NCBI GenBank assembly: GCA_038818725.1
Contig: JAWAYL010000048.1
Location: 1-7,196 of the forward strand
DNA: 7,196 nt
Source: JACIWB01 sp038818725
Lineage (GTDB): Archaea; Thermoplasmatota; E2; UBA202; JdFR-43
Direction of reading: 5' to 3'
Shown here: piece by piece, positions 1 to 4,973 of the stretch
How positions within the stretch are numbered: the stretch's first letter is position 1
Layout: each line of letters opens with the position of its first letter
The notes under the pieces: generated by a model
The model's input: only the letters and a program-made list of their open reading frames with translations
What the model was told of the DNA's origin: nothing
The model's database searches: none
Translations under genes and position numbers: made by a program

Positions 1-254
1 TCAAAATTTTTTCTTATATCGTCTTTTTTTAATATTGGCAAAGAGGAGATATTTTCAAGATTTATTGAATTTATATCAATTCCCTTATATTTCTCTCTAT
101 ATAATGGAACTTTAATTGCATACCTTAATATCTTTTTAAAGCATCTTTGCCTGTATTTTTCTATTTTTTCCTCATTTTCAAATAACCTATCAATATCTGA
201 AATATAATATTTTACAACTTTTGCAAGAGTAATTGGATTGAGGAAAGAATTCAT
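1..254 (-). CDS. PaaK/CapK-family adenylate-forming enzyme (phenylacetate-CoA ligase-like), N-terminal part only
   Basis: An open frame starts at the ATG complementary to 252-254 and runs off the left edge after 84 codons with no stop. The N-terminus matches the start of the phenylacetate-CoA ligase / coenzyme F390 synthetase / CapK family: a helical segment, then RYAIKVPLYREKYKGIDI at about residues 44-61 (the family pattern of Y-A-x-x-x-V-P-x-Y-R-x-x-Y), then SLPILKKDDIRKNF at 71-84 (family 'L-P-x-L-x-K-x-D-I-R'). Members activate a carboxylic acid as an acyl-adenylate using ATP. The catalytic and AMP-binding motifs lie beyond the window, so neither substrate nor integrity can be judged. 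The gene is divergent from the RAM-domain operon, and a TATA-like element about 22 nt upstream of the ATG suggests a nearly leaderless transcript. Family assignment rests on pattern memory of the N-terminus only. Confidence 0.65.
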   Translation of the reverse strand, partial: MNSFLNPITLAKVVKYYISDIDRLFENEEKIEKYRQRCFKKILRYAIKVPLYREKYKGIDINSINLENISSLPILKKDDIRKNF

Positions 255-272
255 ATTTTGGATTTATATACA

Positions 273-280
273 AATATAAA
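273..280 (-). promoter_or_regulatory. TATA box for the leftward PaaK-like gene
   Basis: On the minus strand the site reads TTTATATT, centred about 22 nt upstream of the ATG at 254. Archaeal TATA boxes lie about 25 nt before the start of transcription, so the transcript should begin at or within a few bases of the start codon. A second TATA-like string (263-270) lies too close to the ATG to serve it. Confidence 0.45.
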
Positions 281-294
281 AATGTAACTAAGGA

Positions 295-317
295 ATTTTG
301 CTGAACAGCTTCAAAAT
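295..317. promoter_or_regulatory. Imperfect inverted repeat between divergent promoters, candidate operator
   Basis: The core GCTGAACAGC (300-309) is a perfect 4+2+4 palindrome. It is flanked by ATTTTG on the left (295-300) and CAAAAT on the right (312-317), which are also complementary. The element lies between the leftward TATA box (273-280) and the rightward one (319-326), where a bound protein could affect both. A regulator role is inference; no matching copy was seen elsewhere in the window. Confidence 0.3.
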
Positions 318-318
318 A

Positions 319-326
319 TTTATATT
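319..326 (+). promoter_or_regulatory. TATA box for the RAM / transporter / phosphorylase operon
   Basis: TTTATATT preceded by the A-rich stretch TCAAAATA, which could serve as a BRE. It is centred about 25 nt before the ATG at 348, so the transcript is probably leaderless. No Shine-Dalgarno sequence stands before that ATG, which agrees. Confidence 0.55.
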
Positions 327-347
327 TTAAATCTGATATAAGGCAAC

Positions 348-593
348 ATGATTAAAGCTTATATCCTTATCACTACCTATGTAGGAAATCTTAAAGCGGT
401 GCTTGAAGAAATGAGGAAATTAAAAGATGTTGAGAGCATTGCGGTTGTGGCTGGGGATTATGATATAATAATAAAGGCAAAGGTTAATACTCTTGAGGAA
501 TTGATGGAATTAACAGATAAAATACATGAAATAAAAGGAGTAAAGAGGACAAATACACAAGTTATAGAAAAAGAGATGGAAGTAGAAACATGA
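348..593 (+). CDS. Stand-alone Lrp/AsnC effector-binding (RAM) domain protein
   Basis: This 81-residue protein is a single RAM (regulation of amino acid metabolism) domain, the alpha/beta ligand-binding half of Lrp/AsnC regulators, with no helix-turn-helix. Visible family features are the first strand AYILITTYVGN (residues 4-14), the central VVAGDYDIIIKAKV (33-46; the family's G-x-Y-D-x-I/V motif) and the closing strand IKGVKRTNTQVI (62-73). Such domains form dimers and higher oligomers that bind amino acids or other small effectors between subunits. Without a DNA-binding domain it may sense a ligand and act by co-assembling with a full Lrp protein, or with the RAM domain fused to the next gene's transporter. 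Its last four bases overlap that gene (ATGA at 590-593), so the two are probably translated together. The ligand is unknown. Confidence 0.85.
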   Translation: MIKAYILITTYVGNLKAVLEEMRKLKDVESIAVVAGDYDIIIKAKVNTLEELMELTDKIHEIKGVKRTNTQVIEKEMEVET

Positions 594-1813
594 GGATAAG
601 AAGAAGGTATCTTTTCTATCTTTTGGCAATTTTATCTTCAATAGCTCTTTCAACAGCTGCAACCTTTGATAGCATAATTTCTGCAAATTATATAAAGGAA
701 CCATGGGTTTTTTGTCTTTCTTTTTTTATTCTTGGTCTTATCTTTACAATATTAATTTTGCTTTTCCTTTCACTTCCTTATAAAGATAAAAAAATTGGCT
801 CTTTTCTTGATCCCTCCTTTCGAGGAATAAGAATGATAAAAAAAGAGGAGCTCGGCTATCATTTAATAGCTGGCTTAGGCAATGCTGGCACAACAATCGG
901 CTATTATTTTATTGTATCCAGACTTGTTGAGCCATCTATAATTTTATCATTTTCACAGCTTGTAATATTATATCTTTTGCTTGTTGAAGCGGTTGCTGAA
1001 AACAATGCTCCAACATTTGCTGAAGTTCAATCCGCAATGGTTGTTACTTTTGGTGCAATTCTTGGCTCTATTTCTTTAAGCGGAAATGTGGATTTAAAAG
1101 CATTACTAATCGTGCTTCTTGTTGTAAATCCTACATGGGTAATGTTTTCAATAGGACAAAGAAAGCTTAAAATTTTAAGAATAAATGGAAAAGCAAATGA
1201 TTCACTTAATATAAGGCTCTGGAATCTTATCTTCACAACAATTTTTGTTTTTATTGCAATAATTTTTGTTGATAAAAATTATGTTAGCGAAAGCTGGAAA
1301 GCAATAAAAAATTCATTTGAATTTCTTATAGTTGGAGTTATAGCAACATTTTTTTCTGTTGTTCTTTTCATAAGAGCAATGGGAATGGGAAAGGCAAGCG
1401 TCACCCAAGCAATAAGAAGCTCATCTATTTTCATTTCAATTCCTTTCTTCTATATTGCTGGAAAATTTTTCCCTATAACAATTTCAACAGATTCATTGCT
1501 TATTATTCTTAAAATAATTGGATTGATGCTTGTTATGATAGGAGTTATTTCATTTGCATTAACTGAAGTAAAGGCATATATATTTATTAATATAAAGCCA
1601 TGCTATTCAATTGCAAAATTATCTCACCAAATACTTGATATAAAAGGAATTACTGCAGTTGATGTAACTGCTGGAAGCTATGATATAATTGCAAAAGTAA
1701 GGACAAGAACACTTGGTAAAGGTTATGAAAGAATTGTGCGTGCTTTAGAAAATATAAAGGGAATAGAGAATTTTAAATGGCAATCAATACTTAAGGAATG
1801 GGAGGAAATATGA
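590..1813 (+). CDS. DMT/EamA-like ten-helix membrane protein with a fused C-terminal RAM domain
   Basis: The 407-residue protein has about ten hydrophobic segments (roughly 7-27, 38-61, 92-111, 115-133, 147-164, 168-188, 211-227, 244-263, 276-294, 301-324), as expected of drug/metabolite-type transporters built from two five-helix EamA-like halves. The part after the eighth helix (residues 262-291: RAMGMGKAS, then a helix) resembles the EamA repeat in which a short loop precedes a packed helix pair, though the usual L-x-E ending is replaced by AGKFF. Residues 326-407 form a second RAM domain: EVKAYIFINI, VDVTAGSYDIIAKV (357-370) and a C-terminal IKGIEN. Topology would place it in the cytoplasm, where it could gate transport by ligand binding. 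It overlaps the RAM gene upstream and the phosphorylase downstream by 4 nt each. Substrate unknown; a nucleoside, nucleobase or amino acid is suggested by the neighbours. Confidence 0.75.
   Translation: MRIRRRYLFYLLAILSSIALSTAATFDSIISANYIKEPWVFCLSFFILGLIFTILILLFLSLPYKDKKIGSFLDPSFRGIRMIKKEELGYHLIAGLGNAGTTIGYYFIVSRLVEPSIILSFSQLVILYLLLVEAVAENNAPTFAEVQSAMVVTFGAILGSISLSGNVDLKALLIVLLVVNPTWVMFSIGQRKLKILRINGKANDSLNIRLWNLIFTTIFVFIAIIFVDKNYVSESWKAIKNSFEFLIVGVIATFFSVVLFIRAMGMGKASVTQAIRSSSIFISIPFFYIAGKFFPITISTDSLLIILKIIGLMLVMIGVISFALTEVKAYIFINIKPCYSIAKLSHQILDIKGITAVDVTAGSYDIIAKVRTRTLGKGYERIVRALENIKGIENFKWQSILKEWEEI
1800..1805 (+). promoter_or_regulatory. Shine-Dalgarno sequence that decides the phosphorylase start
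   Basis: GGGAGG stands 4 nt before the ATG at 1810, inside the end of the transporter gene. An upstream in-frame ATG at 1798 would bury this site in the coding region and has no equivalent motif before it, so 1810 is the better start. Confidence 0.6.
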
Positions 1814-2553
1814 AAATTGGGATAATAGGAGGAACAGGATTTTATGAAATGGAAGGAGAGGAAATAGAAATAGAAACAAGCTTTGGTAACGTTGCTTGCT
1901 TTTTGGCTGAGAAAAACGGGATAAAAATATTCTTCATTCCAAGGCACGGAAAAAGCCACAAGCCAGCTCATGCAGTAAATTACCATGCAAACATTCAGGC
2001 AATGAAAAATGCTGGGGTTGATGCAATAATTGGAATAAGCAATGTTGGCTCAATGAAAAAGGAGATAAAGCCAGGTGAAATTTTTATTCCATATGATTTT
2101 ATTGATTTAAGTGGAAGAAATTCAACTTTTTACAATGATAAGGCAATTCATATTGATATGAGCATTCCTTTTTGCCCAGTTTTAAGAAAAATAATTGTTG
2201 AAGAAGCTGGCAAAAGAGGAAATTTTCATGAAGGAGTTTATATTGTTACAAATGGTCCAAGGCTTGAGACAAAGGCGGAAATAAATTTTTTTAGAAATTT
2301 TGCTGATGTAGTTGGAATGACTTTAATGCCAGAAGCTGCTCTTGCAAGAGAAATGCAGATATGCTATGCTTCCATTTGTTTAGTTTCAAATTATGCTGCT
2401 GGAATGCAGAAAAAATTAATTGCAAAAGAAATAAAGGAAAAAGTAAATGAAAAAAGAAAATATTTAATGGAGATTTTAAATGAATGCATTAAAAAAATTC
2501 CTGAAAAAAGAAGTTGTGAATGTAAAAAAGCAATAGAAGAAGGAAAAATATGA
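1810..2553 (+). CDS. mtnP: MTAP/PNP-family phosphorylase, probably for 6-oxopurine nucleosides or methylthioinosine
   Basis: The protein is 247 residues from the ATG at 1810, which overlaps the transporter stop (ATGA) and gives the standard N-terminus MKIGIIGGTGFY. Family motifs are the phosphate-loop GGTGF (7-11), PRHGKSH (44-50), HAVNYHANI (54-62), SNVGSM (77-82), the NGPRLETKAE block (148-157), VVGMTLMPEAALARE (167-181) and YASICLVSNYAAG (186-198). It cleaves a purine nucleoside with phosphate to base and sugar-1-phosphate. Adenine-specific MTAPs carry Asp in the last motif; here it is Asn194, as in 6-oxopurine-specific PNP and methylthioinosine phosphorylases, so inosine/guanosine or methylthioinosine are likelier substrates than methylthioadenosine. 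The C-terminal CEC (236-238) recalls the disulfide CXC motif of hyperthermophilic homologues. The gene symbol names the family only. Confidence 0.88.
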   Translation: MKIGIIGGTGFYEMEGEEIEIETSFGNVACFLAEKNGIKIFFIPRHGKSHKPAHAVNYHANIQAMKNAGVDAIIGISNVGSMKKEIKPGEIFIPYDFIDLSGRNSTFYNDKAIHIDMSIPFCPVLRKIIVEEAGKRGNFHEGVYIVTNGPRLETKAEINFFRNFADVVGMTLMPEAALAREMQICYASICLVSNYAAGMQKKLIAKEIKEKVNEKRKYLMEILNECIKKIPEKRSCECKKAIEEGKI

Positions 2554-2556
2554 ACC

Positions 2557-2575
2557 CCTTTCTTCAAAAGAAAGG
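2557..2575 (+). terminator. Hairpin 3 nt after the phosphorylase stop codon
   Basis: CCTTTCTT, loop CAA, AAGAAAGG: a perfect 8-bp stem starting 3 nt past the stop at 2551-2553. No long T-tract follows, so factor-independent termination is uncertain; it could instead be an RNA 3'-end stabiliser or one member of the repeat family that fills this gap. Confidence 0.45.
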
Positions 2576-2719
2576 TGTTTCATCCCCAAAGAACTATTTC
2601 ATTTTCTTTCCATGGAAGCTTTCTTTTCTAAAGAAAGGTTTCTAAGAAAGGTGTTTCATCCCCAAAGAACTATTTCATTTTCTTTCCATGGAAGCTTTCT
2701 TTTCTAAAGAAAGGTTCCG
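2568..2719. repeat. 76-bp tandem direct repeat, two copies, with hairpin-forming units
   Basis: Positions 2568-2640 and 2644-2716 are identical over 73 bp, period 76. Within each copy CTTTCTTT-TCT-AAAGAAAG is a perfect 8-bp hairpin (2619-2637 and 2695-2713), and TTCCATGGAA is a palindrome. A third, partial copy of the last 40 bp follows at 2720-2759 (matching 2679-2718, spacing 41). The identical arms show recent amplification or conversion. No coding potential was recognised; the element fills the convergent intergenic gap. Confidence 0.85.
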
Positions 2720-2730
2720 TTTCTTTCCAT

Positions 2731-2759
2731 GGAAGCTTTCTTTTCTAAAGAAAGGTTCC
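2731..2759 (-). terminator. Long hairpin abutting the ychF stop codon; third partial repeat copy
   Basis: GGAAGCTTTCTTT, loop TCT, AAAGAAAGGTTCC forms a 13-bp stem with a single G-G mismatch. It touches the ychF stop codon (2760-2762), mirroring the hairpin at 2557-2575 that follows the convergent phosphorylase gene. An equivalent hairpin lies at 2690-2718. A terminator or transcript-end role is inferred from position. Confidence 0.45.
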
Positions 2760-3935
2760 TTATCTTGCAACTATATGAATTATATCTCCATCACTGAGCT
2801 CATAATCTGCTCCAACAACTTTTTTTCTTCTTACATCAATTGCTTTTATAAATCCTTCAGCAAGCTCACTATGAACTTTTCTTGCTAAATCAATAACTTT
2901 TGAACCTTTTGGAAGTAAAAAAGCATCTGGTAAAACATTTCCATCTTTGTCTGTTAATTTATTTTCATCTTCAACTGGATAAACAGTTATTAACTTTAAT
3001 AAATCAAAAGCTGCTGTATCAATGCATTTCTGCACACCTGTTGATCCAAATTTCTCAAGAACCCTTTTTTTTATATAATCAAGCCCTTTTTTCTGTAGCT
3101 CATCCATTTCTTTTAAAATTTTAAAATCCGCATCTCCTGGCTTATAATCAATATATCCTTTTTCACTTGCTTTAATTAAAGCAAGCTCACTTGATGCTGA
3201 AGTAGGAATTGCATACTCACCCTTAAGCTTATTTATAAATTCATCAGGAGCTTTATCTGCTTTATTTAAAGCAAGCAGTATGGGCTTAGCTTCCTTTCTT
3301 ATAGTAGATGCTAAAAGAAAAAGCTCATTATCACTCCAAGAAGAAGCATCACTTGGCAGATTTATTTTTTTAATTGCCTTCTTTATTTCCTCTTCCTTTA
3401 TTCCAAGCCCAGCAAGCTTCTCTGCGAGTATTTTTTCAATTTTTTCTCCTTCCATGCTGCATCTTCTGCTCAATCGCCTCCAGTCACGCTCTATTATTCC
3501 TTTTATCCAGTAATCTATTTCTTCTTCAAGAAATTTTATATCATTTGCAGGGTCATGCTGCCCAACGCCGCAAGCCCTTCCTTCCTCATCTGTTGAGCCA
3601 GAAACATCAACAACATGAATCAAGCAGCTTGCTTGCCTTAAGTCATCGAGAAATTTGTTTCCTAAACCACGTCCTTCATGAGCTTTTGGAACAAGCCCAG
3701 CAACATCTATTGCTTCAATTGCAACATATCTTATTCCATCAATGCATTTTGAGTTTCTTGGATTGCATTTTAAATTATATTCTCTGCAAGGGCATTTTGT
3801 GCGAGCATACATTATTCCAACATTTGCATTTATTGTTGTAAAAGGATAGTCAGCTACTTCTGCATTTGCATAGGTAGCGGAATTGAAGAAAGTTGTTTTT
3901 CCTACATTTGGCTTACCAACTATTCCAATCTGCAT
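2760..3935 (-). CDS. ychF: YchF/OLA1-like Obg-family GTPase, archaeal type
   Basis: The 391-residue protein is full length for archaeal YchF proteins. The P-loop GKPNVGKTT (7-15) opens the G domain; G2 threonines lie in YPFTTINANVG (30-40), G3 is DVAGL (77-81) followed by AHEGRGLGNKFLDDLR (85-100), and G4 is NKAD (224-227). A helical coiled insertion occupies about 129-195, and a C-terminal TGS domain about 305-391 (VYPVEDENKLTDKDGNVLPDAF region, ending GADYELSDGDIIHIVAR). The family associates with ribosomes and is linked to translation and stress responses. Bacterial and human members have NxxE in G4 and prefer ATP; NKAD here predicts GTP. Four cysteines (48, 50, 57, 64) lie in an insertion after G2. 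It is the last gene of a minus-strand operon, 1 nt after the preceding stop, with no clear Shine-Dalgarno sequence. Confidence 0.93.
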   Translation of the reverse strand: MQIGIVGKPNVGKTTFFNSATYANAEVADYPFTTINANVGIMYARTKCPCREYNLKCNPRNSKCIDGIRYVAIEAIDVAGLVPKAHEGRGLGNKFLDDLRQASCLIHVVDVSGSTDEEGRACGVGQHDPANDIKFLEEEIDYWIKGIIERDWRRLSRRCSMEGEKIEKILAEKLAGLGIKEEEIKKAIKKINLPSDASSWSDNELFLLASTIRKEAKPILLALNKADKAPDEFINKLKGEYAIPTSASSELALIKASEKGYIDYKPGDADFKILKEMDELQKKGLDYIKKRVLEKFGSTGVQKCIDTAAFDLLKLITVYPVEDENKLTDKDGNVLPDAFLLPKGSKVIDLARKVHSELAEGFIKAIDVRRKKVVGADYELSDGDIIHIVAR

Positions 3936-3936
3936 T

Positions 3937-4209
3937 TTATCTGAAATATTGCTTTTCTTCTTCTTTTTTCTTTTCTATTTTCTTTTCTTCAACTATATCA
4001 ATTGCAATAATTGCTTCCATTGGTATTATTCTTATCATTCCCTTCTTTGCTCCATGGCTCTCATCCATTTTTATGCATATTCCTCCTTCTTCTTTTGATA
4101 GATATGAATAGCCAACAAATGTTCCACTTGTCTGCATTATTTCTTTGCTCGAGCCAATTGAATAAACTATATATTTCGAGCCAATAACAAGTTCCCTTTC
4201 CTCATTCAT
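3937..4209 (-). CDS. Conserved-looking small beta-rich protein of unknown function
   Basis: I do not recognise a named family. The 90-residue protein is mostly alternating short hydrophobic strands: VIGSKYIVYSI (8-18), SGTFVGYSYL (28-37), GGICIKM (42-48), then KKGMIRIIPMEAIIAIDIVEE (55-75). The order 'G-T-F-x-G-Y ... K-G-x-I-R-I-I-P-x-x-x-I-x-A-I-D' looks like a small Sm/SH3-type barrel, which is inference. The tail (75-90) is nearly all Lys and Glu and probably disordered. The start is supported by a strong Shine-Dalgarno sequence; it overlaps the upstream winged-helix gene by 8 nt and ends 1 nt before ychF, so the three genes are almost certainly co-transcribed. A role in RNA or ribosome binding alongside YchF is possible but untested. 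Confidence 0.75.
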   Translation of the reverse strand: MNEERELVIGSKYIVYSIGSSKEIMQTSGTFVGYSYLSKEEGGICIKMDESHGAKKGMIRIIPMEAIIAIDIVEEKKIEKKKEEEKQYFR

Positions 4210-4633
4210 TTTTATACCTCCTTTCTATTAGTTTCTGTAAATGATGGACAGTTTCCTCATAATTATTCATTGCAACTTTGATATGAGCTTCAACAAAATT
4301 CCATGCCTTTGCAATATTCCCATATCTTAACTTATATGTTTTTCTTGCATTTTTTCCTTCCTTATTTTCTTCAAGAATATCAATACTCTTAAGCTTATTT
4401 AAATGCCTATAAATAGTTGCTTTTGTTGCATTTAAAGAAATCATTAATTCATCTATACTCCATTGCTTTTCTGGATGAACTAAAAAATTTTCAAAAAGCT
4501 TGAAGGCAATTGAATTTTCATCATCATTCATGCCAAGATAACCAATCATTTTTAAAAAATTGAGAGCAACTTTCCTGTAATCATCTTCATTTGTTAAAGG
4601 AGAAGTTTTTACAATTTTAATCTGAAATTCCAT
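4202..4633 (-). CDS. Winged helix-turn-helix transcriptional regulator
   Basis: The 143-residue protein has a central winged-helix domain at about 42-103: AFKLFENFLVHPEKQWSIDELMISLNATKATIYRHLNKLKSIDILEE. Helix-turn-helix residues are about 59-83, with TKATIYRHLNKLK as the recognition helix, followed by a charged wing (NKEGKNARKTYKL). The closest pattern is the archaeal ArsR/TrmB-like group. Residues 106-140 are one long helix, probably for dimerisation; no cofactor or metal motif is seen. The N-terminal 40 residues are mixed helix and are not recognised. It is first in the operon with the 90-residue protein and ychF, and could be autoregulatory. A TATA-like element about 24 nt before the ATG fits a leaderless start. 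Target genes cannot be read from the sequence. Confidence 0.8.
   Translation of the reverse strand: MEFQIKIVKTSPLTNEDDYRKVALNFLKMIGYLGMNDDENSIAFKLFENFLVHPEKQWSIDELMISLNATKATIYRHLNKLKSIDILEENKEGKNARKTYKLRYGNIAKAWNFVEAHIKVAMNNYEETVHHLQKLIERRYKNE
4216..4224 (-). promoter_or_regulatory. Strong Shine-Dalgarno sequence for the 90-residue protein
   Basis: On the minus strand AAAGGAGGT lies 6 nt before the ATG at 4209, within the 3' end of the winged-helix gene. It is the strongest ribosome binding site in the window, supports translation of a short gene that could otherwise be doubted, and shows the organism uses Shine-Dalgarno sequences inside operons while first genes look leaderless. Confidence 0.7.
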
Positions 4634-4652
4634 GTTTTTAATACAGCATCAA

Positions 4653-4660
4653 TTTATTAT
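4653..4660 (-). promoter_or_regulatory. TATA-like element for the regulator-ychF operon
   Basis: On the minus strand ATAATAAA, centred about 24 nt upstream of the ATG at 4633, the same spacing as other leaderless starts in the window. The match is weaker than the other TATA boxes, and the surrounding run of A and T makes it less certain. Confidence 0.35.
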
Positions 4661-4700
4661 TTTTTTGGAAAAAGATTAATATCAATAATTTTTTATTTTT

Positions 4701-4886
4701 ATGGTCAAATGTGAATTCTGCCTTAATTATGATGGGGCAAGATGCATTGAGCCAAGAGGAGTAAAATATAATAAAGAAATAGAAAATTCTCTTGAAGAAA
4801 TTTCTTGCCCATATTATTTTGAAAAAGGTTTTTTGTTTGCACTATTGCCTCCTTTCGATGATTACTTCTTCAATATATTCAGATAA
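4701..4886 (+). CDS. Small Cys-rich protein, possible zinc-binding knuckle
   Basis: The 61-residue protein begins MVKCEFCLNYDGARC: Cys4, Cys7 and Cys15, with a fourth Cys at 36 in SCPYYFEKG. The C-x2-C ... C ... C set could bind one zinc, which is inference. The last 20 residues are aromatic and hydrophobic (FLFALLPPFDDYFFNIF) and could pack on a partner. No Shine-Dalgarno sequence precedes the ATG, and only a weak TATA-like string (4676-4682) lies about 22 nt upstream. It is divergent from the winged-helix gene and lies 87 nt before the pilin-like gene, which has its own promoter. It could be an adaptor or a chance open frame, but the Cys spacing in so AT-rich a region favours a real gene. 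Confidence 0.55.
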   Translation: MVKCEFCLNYDGARCIEPRGVKYNKEIENSLEEISCPYYFEKGFLFALLPPFDDYFFNIFR

Positions 4887-4895
4887 ATAAAACAT

Positions 4896-4919
4896 TAACA
4901 TTTTGTAATCAAAATGTTA
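4896..4919. promoter_or_regulatory. Perfect 10-bp inverted repeat upstream of the pilin promoter
   Basis: TAACATTTTG, loop TAAT, CAAAATGTTA. It lies 10 nt after the Cys-rich gene's stop and 15 nt before the pilin TATA box. It could end the upstream transcript or act as a regulator site for the pilin. No T-tract follows, which slightly favours an operator. Confidence 0.45.
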
Positions 4920-4934
4920 GCAAATTGCAAAAAA

Positions 4935-4942
4935 TTTATATA
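4935..4942 (+). promoter_or_regulatory. TATA box of the pilin-like gene
   Basis: AAAATTTATATA with the box TTTATATA centred about 35 nt before the ATG at 4974. Unlike the leaderless genes nearby, this spacing predicts a leader of about 10 nt. Confidence 0.6.
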
Positions 4943-4962
4943 CTTGTTTTGTATATATGTTT

Positions 4963-4968
4963 GGTGAT
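4963..4968 (+). promoter_or_regulatory. Shine-Dalgarno sequence of the pilin-like gene
   Basis: GGTGAT, complementary to the 3' end of archaeal 16S rRNA, lies 5 nt before the ATG at 4974 and near the predicted 5' end of the transcript. It fixes the start and suggests strong translation. Confidence 0.6.
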
Positions 4969-4973
4969 AAACC

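Noticed and set aside
1798..1809. Upstream ATG as the phosphorylase start
   Set aside because: It would add MGGN before the standard MKIGIIGGTGF start and place the Shine-Dalgarno sequence inside the gene; the ATG at 1810 has better spacing and the typical ATGA overlap.
2554..2759. A short CRISPR array in the repeat region
   Set aside because: Only two full copies and one partial copy exist, the copies are directly adjacent with no unique spacers, and the repeat is far longer than CRISPR repeats.
2688..2888. Plus-strand open frame of 66 codons
   Set aside because: It is built from the hairpin repeat and the antisense of the YchF C-terminus, with no family resemblance and no ribosome binding site.
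3374..3841. Plus-strand open frame of 155 codons
   Set aside because: It lies wholly antisense to the conserved GTPase domain of YchF and has a Leu/His/Gln-rich composition typical of a shadow frame.
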